DNA of 64,000 nucleotides from Planctomycetota bacterium (GCA_022711755.1 JAKLEA010000019.1:1-64000); one strand, 5' to 3'; counted from the stretch's first letter, positions 37,101 to 46,170 are shown. Notes: a model not told the origin generated them from the letters alone. A program made the numbers and translations.

Positions 37101-40100
37101 GAACTCTCACCGGAAGCGGTGATGCCAGGACTTATACCCCGGCTGCGAATTACTGGGGGGCGGACAGTTTCACATACAAGGTCAGCGACGGCCTGCTGGA
37201 AAGCGCTCCTGTCGCCGTGACGATTAACGTAGCCCCGGTGAATGACCCGCCCGCGGCAAACGCCCAGGCGCTGGGCGTGAACGAGGATACCCCGCTGGCG
37301 ATAATTCTTTCCGGCGGGGACGTGGACGGCGACGCGCTGAGTTTCAGGATTTCGGCGCAACCGGCACACGGGACACTGGCCGGCAGCGGAGCAAACTGGA
37401 CCTACACCCCCGCGACGAATTATGCCGGCCCGGACGAATTCCGATTCATCGCCAATGACGGCAAGACCGATAGCGCCGAGGCTGTCGTCGCAATAACGGT
37501 CAACCCGGTCAACGATCCCCCGGTCGCGCAGTCGCAGAGCGTGGCGACGGACCACGATGTTGCCGTGGTTATTGAACTTCACGCGGACGACGTCGAGGGC
37601 GACGCCCTCACGTTTTCAATCAGCGATCCCCCCGACCATGGAAACGTCGTGATCGCAGGCGGGCAGGCGACCTATACGCCGGCTGGTTCGTATACCGGGG
37701 TGGACACATTCAGCTTTATTGCCAATGACGGGACGTCCAACAGCGCCCCGGCGACTGTGACGATATCCGTTGACGCCGGCAACGCCCCGACGGCCGCGCC
37801 GCAGAGCGTCGCGACAGCGGAGGACTCCGCCGTCGCCATCGTCCTTCAGGGAAGCGATGCGGACGGCGATCCGCTCACGTGCGCCGTGACGGTCATGCCG
37901 GCGCATGGGACGTTGATCGGCTCAGGCTGGAACTGGACATACACGCCCAGCCCCAACTTCAACGGCAGCGACAGCTTCAGGTTCACGGTCAGCGACGGCA
38001 TCTTCACAAGCGCTGCGGCGATAGTCGGCATTACGATCAGCCCCGTCAATGACGCCCCGACCGCGTCTGAGCGCTCAGCCGGCGGGCCGGAAGACGCCCC
38101 AATGGCGGTTACGCTGGTCGGATCGGACGTTGACGGGGACGCTCTGTCATACCGGATCATTGACGGACCTCAGCATGGCGAACTCACCGGAAGCGGCGCG
38201 AATCGGATATACACCCCCTTCCTGAACTACAACGGGACGGACACATTCACCTACGTCGTCAACGACGGCAAGATTGACAGCCCGGCGGCCACGGTGACGA
38301 TCACGACGCTGCCGGTCAATGACGCGCCGACGGCGGGCAACGTCAGCGCGAGTACTGACGAAGGCGCGGCGGTTGCCGTGACGCTTACCGGAACGGACGT
38401 AGACGGCGACGCGTTGGCATTCATTATCATCACGCCGCCTGCAAGCGGAACACTGAGCGGTTCAGGCGCGGCTCGGACATATACGCCGAATCCGAACTAC
38501 TTCGGCAGCGACAGCTTCACATACAAAACCAACGACGGCCAGGCGGACAGCGCTGCGGCGACGGTTTCAATCATCGTCCGTCCGATAAACGATCCGCCTG
38601 TGGCGCAGAATGACACGGCGGCTACGAATGAGGACACGCCGGTTGAGGTGTTTCCGTTCGCCACCGACGCCGAAGACGATCCGCTGACCTACAGCATCGC
38701 AACCATGCCGATCCACGGATCGGTTGAGGCGACTGAGTTCGGTTGGCTCTATACCCCGGACACCGATTATTCCGGGGCTGATTCGCTGCAATTCACCGCG
38801 TTCGACGGCAGGGACGCGTCCAACGTCGCCACGATTACCATTACCGTGCGACCGGTCAATGACGCGCCCACGGCGCAGAACGTGGCCGCTACAACCAGCG
38901 AGGACGCGCAGGCGATCATCGCGCTCCCGGGTTCTGACGTTGAAGGCAGCCCCCTGACATACACGATAGTCTCAGGACCGACAAACGGCGTTCTGACTGG
39001 TTCCGGTGCAAGCAGGACCTATGCCCCGAATCCAAATTTCAACGGTACGGACACGTTCACATACAGGGTGAGCGACGGGGCATTGAACAGTTCGGACGCG
39101 ACCGTCACGATCACGGTGACGCCGGTCAATGACGCTCCAGCGGCGGACGCAAAATCGCTCGTCACGGACGAGGACGTAGCAGTCGCAGTGACGCTTTCCG
39201 GCGCTGATGTTGACGGGGACGCGCTCAGTTTCACGATCATCTCCGGACCGCTTCACGGAACATTGAGCGGAACCGGCGCGAATCTGACCTACACGCCGTC
39301 GGCAAACTATAACGGCAACGACACGTTTGTCTATGTGGCCAATGACGGGACGGTCAACAGCCCGCAGGCAACTGTGACGATAACCGTGGCGTCCGTCAAC
39401 GACGCCCCGACGGCGCAGAATATAACCGCGACAACAAGTGAAGACGCGCAGACGATAATAACGCTCCTGGGATCGGACGTTGAGGGAAGCGGGCTGACAT
39501 ACACGATAGTTTCAGCGCCGGCCAATGGGATTCTTACCGGCACGGGATCTAGCAGGACTTACAAACCGAGCGCCAATTTCAACGGGACGGACACGTTCAC
39601 ATACAGGGTGAGCGACGGAGCATTAAACAGTTCGGACGCGACCGTCACGGTCACAGTGACGCCGGTCAATGACGCTCCGGCGGCGGACGCAAAATCGCTC
39701 GTCACGGACGAGGACGTAGCAGTCGCAGTGACGCTTTCCGGCGCTGATGTTGACGGGGACGCGTTGAGCTTCGCGGTTCTCTCCGGACCCCTGCACGGGA
39801 CATTGAGCGGGAGCGGCGCAAACCTGACCTACACGCCGGACGCGAACTACAACGGAGGCGATTCTTTTGTCTACGCGGCCAATGACGGAATGGTCAACAG
39901 CGCTTCTGCAACAGTGACGATTACAGTAACGTCCATCAATGACGCCCCGACGGCGTCGTCCCAAAGTGTTGCCACCGGCAGGAATGTCCCGCGAACCGTG
40001 ACACTGCTTGGGGGGGACGCCGACGGCGATGCGCTGACCTACCGGATTGTCGGGCTTCCAGCCAACGGCATTGTTTCGCTTGACGGAAGCGAGGCGACAT

Positions 40101-43100
40101 ACGCGCCGAACCCCGGATTCAGCGGTACCGACGTTCTCACGTTCGTAGCCAGTGACGGCCAAGCTGAAAGCGGAACGGCCGCAATAACGATCTCTGTCAG
40201 CAGCGGAACCCCGCCGGTCGCGTCTGCGCAAAACGTCTATACGAACGAGGATAACGCATCTTCGATAACCTTGTTCGGAAGCGACGCGGACGGCGACGTT
40301 CTGACCTATGCGATCACATCTCAACCGCTTAATGGAACATTGACAGGTTCCGGCAATGAATGGACTTATACCCCCGCGCCGGACTTCTCGGGAAGCGATC
40401 AGTTTCGCTTCACGGTAAATGACGGGCTGTTCACCAGCGCCGCCGCCGCCGTCACGATCGTAATCGGGCAGGTTAATGACCCGCCGATCGCGCAGAACCG
40501 CAGCGCAAGCGCGACCGAGGACAATCCCGTTGCCGTGGCGTTGCGCGGGACCGACCCTGAAGGCGCATCGCTGGCTTACTTGATCGTTGACGCGCCGAGC
40601 CACGGAACACTTTCCGGCGGCGGCCAGACCCCGACCTACACGCCTGACCCGGATTGGAATGGCTCCGACTCGTTCACATACCGCGTCAGCGACGGCGAGC
40701 TTTTCAGCAACACGGCGACCGTAACCGTCTCGGTCGCTCCCGTCAATGACGCGCCGACTGCTCACGCGAAAAATGTCGCAACCAGCGAAGATATCGCCGT
40801 CGCCGTGACGCTATCCGGCAGCGACGTCGAGGGCGATGCGTTGAGCTTCATCGTCATATCGTCGCCGTTGCATGGAACGTTGAGCGGCAGCGGGGCGAAT
40901 CTGACCTACACGCCGGCGACGAACTTCAACGGAAGCGATTCCTTCGTCTATCTGGCCAACGACGGCCTGGCGGACAGCGCGGAGGCGACAGTGACGATCG
41001 CAGTCGCCCCCGTCAACGATGCTCCTGCGGCTCAGTCTCAAAGTCTGACCACCGTTCACGATACGCCAGTTGTTGTCACTCTCTCTGGATATGACCTTGA
41101 AGGCGATACTCTGACCTACAGCCTGGCCGGACTGCCGGTCCACGGAACTGCCGTCATCTCCGGCAATGAGGTGACCTACACGCCCGATGCGTTATACACG
41201 GGCGCAGACAGCTTCACCTTCACGGCTAACGACGGAGAATTCGCAAGCGCGCCGGCAACCGTCTCGATATCCATCTCCAACGGGATCATCCCTGTCGCCG
41301 ATCCGCAGAATGTCGCGACCAGCGAGGATACGTCCCTGCCTATCACGCTCAGCGGCAGTGATCATGACGGCGATCCGTTGACTTTCATTCTCGGAACATT
41401 GCCTGCGCATGGAACGCTTGCCGGTTCAGGGGCGGACTTGACCTATGCGCCCGCCGCCGATTTCAACGGCTCCGACACATTTACATTCCGCGTTCATGAC
41501 GGCATCTTCTTCAGCGAATTTGCGACTGTGACGATCACGGTTAATCCGGTCAACGACCTTCCGAAGGCCCAGAACAGAAGCGCTGCGACGCCGGAAGACG
41601 TTTCGGTAATCGTCGGACTTCGTGGAAGCGATGTTGACGGCGATGCCCTGACATACACCATCGTTTCCCCCCCGCAGCACGGCATTCTCTCCGGGAGCGG
41701 GGTGAATGTGACCTATACTCCGGACGCAAACTGGAGCGGGACCGACAGTTTCACCTATCGCGTCAACGACGGCGCGGGGGACAGCAATACCGCGACGGCG
41801 ACAATAACCGTCGCGCCCGTCAATGACGCCCCGGCTGTCTCGGACATGTCGGTCTCAACCGACGAGGATGTTCCGCTTGCGATAATTCCGGGCGGAAGCG
41901 ACGCGGACGGCGATGCGTTGAGTTACGTCATAACGGTTCAGCCTTCGCATGGCGCGTTGTCCGTCGCCGGGGGGACGTTGACCTACGCTCCGCAAGCAGA
42001 CTTCTTCGGCGCAGACTCGTTCAGGTTCATCGCGACGGACGGCCAGGCAGACAGCGCGGAGGCGACCGCTTCCATCACAATCAATCCCGTCAACGATCCG
42101 CCTGTATCCTTCGACCAGACCGTGGCGACCATGCGTGAAACGCCGGTTGACGCCGTTCTTGACTCATGGGATATCGAGAACGACGTTTTGACATACAGGA
42201 TCGTCGCGGATCCGGCGCATGGAACCGTGATTCTGGAAGGTGGAACGGCGACATACACCCCGGCGGCCGGATTCGCAGGAGTGGACTCGTTCTCCTTCGT
42301 CGCAAATGACGGGACAGCGGACGGCGCGCCGGCTATCGTGACCATCTCGGTCGAGGCCGGCGGAGCGCCTTCGGCTACCCCGCAGAATGTGGAAACTCCG
42401 GAAGACGCCGCGCTGGCAATTACTTTGGCCGGCAGCGACCCCGACTCTGACGCTCTGACTTATCGCATAGTCCGGCAACCCAGGCACGGCGTCCTGAGCG
42501 GGACCGGGCGCGAATGGACATACACGCCTTCTTCAGACTACAACGGCGCAGATGACTTCCGTTTCGTGGTCAATGACGGGATGTTCGACAGTCCGACGGC
42601 GACTGTCGGCATCAACGTAATCGCGGTCAATGACGCACCGATCGCGCAGAACATCAGCGCCGAGATCGTTGAGGACTCAGAGGTCGGCGTGACGCTGTCC
42701 GGAAGCGACGCTGAAGGTCAAACGCTCAGCTTCGTCATTCTGACCGGCCCGGCGCATGGCGTTCTTGAAGGAAGCGGGGCAGCCAGGACGTATGTTCCCG
42801 ATCCGGATTATTTCGGTCCCGACAGCTTCACATACCTCGTCAATGACGGCGAACTTGACAGCGCAACGGCGACAGCGGCGATAGTTGTGACGCCGGTCAA
42901 CGACCCGCCGACCGCTTCCGATCTTTCCATCGGAACTACTGAAGGCGTTTCCGTTGAAATCGCTTTGGCGGGAGGGGACATTGAAGGGCAACCACTGAGC
43001 TTTGACATCACAATCGCGCCTCTTCACGGCGTCATCACCGGGACAGGGGCGTCCAGGACCTACGTTCCTGCTCCGGACTTTTTCGGCGCGGACAGCTTCA

Positions 43101-45931
43101 CCTATGTGGCAAACGACGGCGAGTTTGAAAGCGCGGCAGCGACGGTCACAATCAACGTGACGCCGATCAATGATCCCCCGACAGCCGGGAACTTCGGCGT
43201 CGAGACAACGGAAGACGCGTCGGTCGCAGTCGGATTGGTCGGGACGGATCCGGAGGGGACTGCCGTGACTTTTGAGATTGTCACAGCCCCGCAGCATGGA
43301 ATCCTCCAGGGCGAAGGCGCGGATCGGACGTACGTCCCGGAACCGAACTACTTCGGTACCGACAGCTTTACTTACCTGGCCAACGACGGTGAACTGGATA
43401 GCGCAACCGCGACGGTGACGATAACTGTAGCTCCGGTCAATGACGCGCCGACCGCTGACGATATCAGCGTGGCTACGAGCGAAGACTCTCCGGTCGAAGT
43501 CAACCTTGCCGGTTCAGACGTCGAGGGCGCGCCTCTGACATACGAGATTATGACGCCGCCACTGCATGGCGTTCTCACTGGCGCGGGGGCTTCCAGAACA
43601 TATATTCCCGAGCCTGATTTCTTTGGCGCGGACAGCTTCACTTACGTTTCGAACGACGGCGAGTTTGAGAGCGCCATCGCGACGGTCACGATCAATGTGA
43701 CCCCGGTCAACGATGCCCCGACCGCCGGGAACATCAGCGCAGCAACCGCCGAGGATTCGCCGGTGGATATCTCGCTCTCCGGCTCGGATATCGAGGGTCA
43801 ACCACTGGCGTTCATCATCGTTTCAGGCCCGCAGCATGGAACGCTGGATGGATCGGGTTCAACCCGGACATACGTTCCCGCCCCGAACTACTTCGGCCCC
43901 GACGGGTTCGCGTATCTGGTCAACGACGGGGAACTGGACAGCGCGGCGGCGAGCGTGACGATTGACGTGACGCCGGTCAACGACCTGCCGGTTGTCGGCG
44001 GTATGGACCTGACGACCGACAGCGGCGTTCCGGTGAATTTCAGCCTGTCCGGGGATGACATCGAGGACGAGGCGCTGTCCTTCAGAATCATCACCCCTCC
44101 GGCGCATGGAACCGTGACTGGAACAGGCGCGGACAGAATATACACGCCGAATCCTGGATTCAGCGGGATTGACACGCTGACCTATGTCGCCAATGACGGA
44201 AGCGCCGACAGCGCTCCCGGAACGATCACGATCACAGTCATTGCCGATGCCGACATCGCGGTCCACGAGCGCGTGGGAATCGTTGACGATAACGCAATAC
44301 CGTTCAGCTCGCTTGTTGTCGGTGAGTCGGCTCAAACTGTAGTAACCGTGGCCAATGACGGCGGACGCCCGTTGACCGTTTCCGCGTGGGCCTCCGACTC
44401 CGGCGATTTCATCGTCACTCCACTCAACGCTGCCGGGCCGGATGGCGATGTTGTTCTTGATCCGGGCGAGACGACCGAGTTTGTTGTGACATTCTCCCCG
44501 GACAGCGTCGGGAAAAAGGCCGGGACTCTGACAATCAACAGCAGCGACGCGGATGAACCGGTCTGGACGATCGAGCTTTCCGGGACATCGGCTCCCGCCC
44601 TTGTAGGCACGGTTGACGTCAACGGCGTAAAGGTCCACATCCTGGATACGGACGGCATCGGCGTCGGCAAGGCGATTGACGGCTTCTACTCCGTCTCAGG
44701 TTACTCGCCTTTCGATGCGACCAATGAACTTGTGATACTGCCGGGCGGACCGGGGACGGCCAACGTCTTCATGCGCGGCGAGTTCACGGGGCTTGGGCTG
44801 GCCACTGACGGGAGCTTCGGAACGATAGCCGAATTCGGAAGAATCGGACCGCAGCGCGAGATTGCCTTCGTCGCCGCAAAGAGGAACATCGGAACGGTCA
44901 TCAGTTGGGGCGGCATTCCAGGCGTTGACTCCAACGGCCTGACAATGGCGCCGGGCTGGACAATGCCGGACGACATTGACGGCGACGGCGACGTTCACGA
45001 CCGTACCGCTGTTTATGCCGCGAACGGATACGCTCTCAAAGTGCTGGCCCTGGGCGCGAAGGACGGCGTGGCGCTGGGCGGGGACGTGCTGGCGACCGAT
45101 TTCATAATCATGGTCCTCGGCGGATACACTGCCCCGGGAGACATGGCGGGTGACGTTCGCTCCACGGCCGGCTGGGTGGGAACCGTCTGGACCGGTGGGG
45201 ACCTGCTGGGCGACGTTTCCGCCGCGGACTTCATCAACGCCGTCTACGCAAAGGGCGACATCGCTTCGCCCGGCGGGCACACGATAAGCGCCGTCAATCG
45301 CATTTCCTCGATATTCGCCGGCGGCGGCATATCGCAGGATGTGACCGTTTCGCGCGGGGATATCGGCAGCCTGATCGCCCTGAAGGGCGACATTCGGGCG
45401 ACAATCGCCGCAAAGCGGAACATCTCTGTCGTCTACGCAGGCGGGGCTTTCGCCGGCGAAATAGCCGCTGGGGAGCGGATCGGCGCGATAATGGCCGACA
45501 GGATCGCCGGCCCGGACGGCGGGCGATCAAACATCCTCGCGGGGCTGTCTTTGGGCAGTCTCAAGGTCGGCAAGGACATGCTTGACGCGAATATCGGCGT
45601 CGGAACGCAGACGCTTCCGGCCGGATCGCTGGCGCAGATCGGCTCGATCAGCGTCGGCGGGAACATGCAACGGGTCAACGTTCTGGTCGGGCTTTGGGCT
45701 GATCCATCGGGGACGGACCCGTTCACGGACGGCAGCGAATTGTTCGCGCCCTCGATTCCGCCGGCGCTGGCGGGGCGCGGTTCGCTCGGCGTGGTCTACG
45801 TCGGCGGAGTTCTGGGAACGCCCGGAGCGGCGGACAAGTTCTGGGGAATCGCCGCGAAAAACACGGTCGGCGCGGTAATTCACTCCGGCGGCAGGGGTTC
45901 GATAAACGACGTGCTGGTCACGACGGCTTGA
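34187..45931 (+). CDS. giant cadherin-like repeat surface protein (3914 aa) with LEQRILLS motif
   Basis: 3914 residues, ATG 34187 with AAGGGAG ten bases upstream. KLEQRILLS at residues ~8-16 is the LEPR-XLL-type export motif. Residues ~17-387 form one propeller-like module related to those of the preceding gene (GTYAWTMSDAGIV, SLYNITAL). Residues 388-3353 are 33 tandem cadherin/VCBS-like repeats of 89-90 residues with consensus VNDAPTA...ED...V.L.GSDVDGDALTY..., HGTLSGSGA, YTP..NF.G.DSFTY and NDG..S..ATVTITV. The acidic DxDGD and NDG turns suggest calcium binding. A choice-of-anchor-D-like domain (~3365-3470) and a C-terminal glycine-rich beta-helix-like region (~3470-3913), shared with the neighbour, follow. 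No RTX or type I secretion tail is visible. Probable roles are adhesion, surface layer or matrix; inferred from architecture. Confidence 0.88.
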   Translation: MSRIELEKLEQRILLSWIFDSDLDFSKTFQSSMAYSDDGTFATAYYNSTNKLVEFQHYSEIGKADWGRIDLTSHKLNQPRMAADDDGGFLIETKAIPGPAELMFFPDGGSAPVVITLPATSAPRHFWNISGGGIIGRIHSTDAAPNDFIFTTYDRSGSQLNQQTVTGYTVEPSARERVDDSGRFLLEVAAAGTGERGLCALATDGGITQIGYLALPVAGTYAWTMSDAGIVAVVSDDDGDIGTAGLTLSLYNITALDQPPSASVVLPELRLRDDKPTDAFCDDLGSFGMDAAGASGYEIRLFDSALSPVGTIPTDCDKWTIDDTEEFVGTVTDNAGTGFLLAFFELDGDLRHQLYVPADTDFPDGPDPDEFAAWWIKAVGNSEFEVTNVAPWANPNQKVGALQNTPVTFSPDSFDLEGQALTYRVISSGYYGDLAATGDVWTYTPDPDFIGEDKIRYIATDELGETSNLGIITINVRDYNNTPVANPAAIETSEDAAIFTQLGGSDSDGDHLNYVILTQPAHGTLSGKAPDLTYTPDPNYFGPDEFTFRVDDGIVPSEPATVTLTVNSVNDAPVTFDRNVTTREITSVGVTLEGSDVEGDLLTFSILAMPANGTLVGGGATWTYTPAPGFYGSDQFTYVANDGQTDGNTATVRITVSENQPPTAENLAVTTPEDAVVTITPVVNDPEGSPLSLRIVLPPVHGSLSVRPGGWTYTPHANYHGPDSFRFVANDGLADSAIATASITVSPVNDLPVAADLNYAMNEDSPVGVSFSITDIDGGTPTFEIVTPPSHGTISGEGDFRTYTPAANYAGADSFTYRAFDGIGWSNTATVTLAITALNDAPTVNDQTLQTSEETPLNITLTGGDVDGDTIAFTITAQPVHGTLSGAGASWTYTPSANYAGPDTISFKANDGLLDSMEGVIALTVLPVNDPPVATGQAVSTPEDSPVTVTLQGSDPDGDALTYIIVTSPAHGTLTGSGDARTYTPAANYWGADSFTYKVSDGLLESAPVAVTINVAPVNDPPAANAQALGVNEDTPLAIILSGGDVDGDALSFRISAQPAHGTLAGSGANWTYTPATNYAGPDEFRFIANDGKTDSAEAVVAITVNPVNDPPVAQSQSVATDHDVAVVIELHADDVEGDALTFSISDPPDHGNVVIAGGQATYTPAGSYTGVDTFSFIANDGTSNSAPATVTISVDAGNAPTAAPQSVATAEDSAVAIVLQGSDADGDPLTCAVTVMPAHGTLIGSGWNWTYTPSPNFNGSDSFRFTVSDGIFTSAAAIVGITISPVNDAPTASERSAGGPEDAPMAVTLVGSDVDGDALSYRIIDGPQHGELTGSGANRIYTPFLNYNGTDTFTYVVNDGKIDSPAATVTITTLPVNDAPTAGNVSASTDEGAAVAVTLTGTDVDGDALAFIIITPPASGTLSGSGAARTYTPNPNYFGSDSFTYKTNDGQADSAAATVSIIVRPINDPPVAQNDTAATNEDTPVEVFPFATDAEDDPLTYSIATMPIHGSVEATEFGWLYTPDTDYSGADSLQFTAFDGRDASNVATITITVRPVNDAPTAQNVAATTSEDAQAIIALPGSDVEGSPLTYTIVSGPTNGVLTGSGASRTYAPNPNFNGTDTFTYRVSDGALNSSDATVTITVTPVNDAPAADAKSLVTDEDVAVAVTLSGADVDGDALSFTIISGPLHGTLSGTGANLTYTPSANYNGNDTFVYVANDGTVNSPQATVTITVASVNDAPTAQNITATTSEDAQTIITLLGSDVEGSGLTYTIVSAPANGILTGTGSSRTYKPSANFNGTDTFTYRVSDGALNSSDATVTVTVTPVNDAPAADAKSLVTDEDVAVAVTLSGADVDGDALSFAVLSGPLHGTLSGSGANLTYTPDANYNGGDSFVYAANDGMVNSASATVTITVTSINDAPTASSQSVATGRNVPRTVTLLGGDADGDALTYRIVGLPANGIVSLDGSEATYAPNPGFSGTDVLTFVASDGQAESGTAAITISVSSGTPPVASAQNVYTNEDNASSITLFGSDADGDVLTYAITSQPLNGTLTGSGNEWTYTPAPDFSGSDQFRFTVNDGLFTSAAAAVTIVIGQVNDPPIAQNRSASATEDNPVAVALRGTDPEGASLAYLIVDAPSHGTLSGGGQTPTYTPDPDWNGSDSFTYRVSDGELFSNTATVTVSVAPVNDAPTAHAKNVATSEDIAVAVTLSGSDVEGDALSFIVISSPLHGTLSGSGANLTYTPATNFNGSDSFVYLANDGLADSAEATVTIAVAPVNDAPAAQSQSLTTVHDTPVVVTLSGYDLEGDTLTYSLAGLPVHGTAVISGNEVTYTPDALYTGADSFTFTANDGEFASAPATVSISISNGIIPVADPQNVATSEDTSLPITLSGSDHDGDPLTFILGTLPAHGTLAGSGADLTYAPAADFNGSDTFTFRVHDGIFFSEFATVTITVNPVNDLPKAQNRSAATPEDVSVIVGLRGSDVDGDALTYTIVSPPQHGILSGSGVNVTYTPDANWSGTDSFTYRVNDGAGDSNTATATITVAPVNDAPAVSDMSVSTDEDVPLAIIPGGSDADGDALSYVITVQPSHGALSVAGGTLTYAPQADFFGADSFRFIATDGQADSAEATASITINPVNDPPVSFDQTVATMRETPVDAVLDSWDIENDVLTYRIVADPAHGTVILEGGTATYTPAAGFAGVDSFSFVANDGTADGAPAIVTISVEAGGAPSATPQNVETPEDAALAITLAGSDPDSDALTYRIVRQPRHGVLSGTGREWTYTPSSDYNGADDFRFVVNDGMFDSPTATVGINVIAVNDAPIAQNISAEIVEDSEVGVTLSGSDAEGQTLSFVILTGPAHGVLEGSGAARTYVPDPDYFGPDSFTYLVNDGELDSATATAAIVVTPVNDPPTASDLSIGTTEGVSVEIALAGGDIEGQPLSFDITIAPLHGVITGTGASRTYVPAPDFFGADSFTYVANDGEFESAAATVTINVTPINDPPTAGNFGVETTEDASVAVGLVGTDPEGTAVTFEIVTAPQHGILQGEGADRTYVPEPNYFGTDSFTYLANDGELDSATATVTITVAPVNDAPTADDISVATSEDSPVEVNLAGSDVEGAPLTYEIMTPPLHGVLTGAGASRTYIPEPDFFGADSFTYVSNDGEFESAIATVTINVTPVNDAPTAGNISAATAEDSPVDISLSGSDIEGQPLAFIIVSGPQHGTLDGSGSTRTYVPAPNYFGPDGFAYLVNDGELDSAAASVTIDVTPVNDLPVVGGMDLTTDSGVPVNFSLSGDDIEDEALSFRIITPPAHGTVTGTGADRIYTPNPGFSGIDTLTYVANDGSADSAPGTITITVIADADIAVHERVGIVDDNAIPFSSLVVGESAQTVVTVANDGGRPLTVSAWASDSGDFIVTPLNAAGPDGDVVLDPGETTEFVVTFSPDSVGKKAGTLTINSSDADEPVWTIELSGTSAPALVGTVDVNGVKVHILDTDGIGVGKAIDGFYSVSGYSPFDATNELVILPGGPGTANVFMRGEFTGLGLATDGSFGTIAEFGRIGPQREIAFVAAKRNIGTVISWGGIPGVDSNGLTMAPGWTMPDDIDGDGDVHDRTAVYAANGYALKVLALGAKDGVALGGDVLATDFIIMVLGGYTAPGDMAGDVRSTAGWVGTVWTGGDLLGDVSAADFINAVYAKGDIASPGGHTISAVNRISSIFAGGGISQDVTVSRGDIGSLIALKGDIRATIAAKRNISVVYAGGAFAGEIAAGERIGAIMADRIAGPDGGRSNILAGLSLGSLKVGKDMLDANIGVGTQTLPAGSLAQIGSISVGGNMQRVNVLVGLWADPSGTDPFTDGSELFAPSIPPALAGRGSLGVVYVGGVLGTPGAADKFWGIAAKNTVGAVIHSGGRGSINDVLVTTA
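37508..43165 (+). repeat. higher-order repeat: 1077-bp block of four units
   Basis: Units 18-21 (39935-41011), 22-25 (41012-42088) and 26-29 (42089-43165) align as 359-residue blocks, each in the order 90+89+90+90. Within each block the first unit lacks the GSG turn (VSLDGSEATY, AVISGNEVTY, VILEGGTATY) and the second starts G-x-x-P. Units 9-12 (37508-38584) are a fourth block, separated from the rest by five inserted units (13-17). Confidence 0.8.
38855..39934 (+). repeat. recent 540-bp tandem duplication (units 14-15 = 16-17)
   Basis: 38855-39394 and 39395-39934 are in register at exactly 540 bases. Long stretches differ by single bases, for example 39121-39222 against 39661-39762 with one visible mismatch, whereas other neighbouring units are far more diverged. 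Confidence 0.9.
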
Positions 45932-45948
45932 GCGGGCAAGGCCCTTCG

Positions 45949-46170
45949 TCAGGAACGTTCCGGTTGCGCATTGCGCCTCTCGCGAGCCTCAGCGAAAAGG
46001 TTGTTTTTGACCTTTTCGTCCGTGTGCGACTGCGCTCCGCGTTCCAGTTCGGCCACAAGCTCGTCTGAACGTATCTCCAGGTTCGGCTTCAGACGGACGG
46101 TCCCGTCGTCGAATATTACGCGCGGCCGCTGCGTCTTCCTTATCCTGAGCAGCGCCGGCAGGGGGAATAT
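45949..46170 (-). CDS. probable small protein with non-standard start, downstream of the sugar permease
   Basis: A minus-strand frame of 73 codons ends at TGA 45951-45949. It has normal protein composition (KTQRPRVIFDDGTVRLKPNL, then SDELVAELERGAQ) and the strong G/C third-position bias of neighbouring genes. No ATG, GTG or TTG precedes the coding-like part. AGGAG (46181-46177) lies six bases before an ATA codon at 46170, which I take as the most likely start; CTG 46161 is an alternative. The frame is the same as that of the permease whose TGA is at 46206, so read-through would also produce it. Function unknown. Confidence 0.4.
   Translation of the reverse strand: MFPLPALLRIRKTQRPRVIFDDGTVRLKPNLEIRSDELVAELERGAQSHTDEKVKNNLFAEARERRNAQPERS

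Larger units (their letters stand above)
35348..44245 (+). repeat. 33 tandem coding repeats of 267-270 bp (cadherin-like)
   Basis: Units 1 to 33 can be delimited by the VNDAPT/VNDPPV junction. Most are 90 residues; units 10, 19, 23 and 27 are 89 and start with a G-x-x-P junction instead of VND. Total 8898 bases. DNA identity between units is modest except for the local duplication at 38855-39934. Confidence 0.95.

Noticed and set aside
35348..44245. Regularly spaced repeats suggestive of a CRISPR array or satellite
   Set aside because: The 270-base period is an uninterrupted reading frame of a known repeat type. There are no short identical repeats with unique spacers, and no cas genes.
36500..44638. 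Long minus-strand open frames and their periodic similarity across the repeat array
   Set aside because: They repeat only because the sense-strand cadherin-like units repeat. No start or ribosome site and no recognisable protein.
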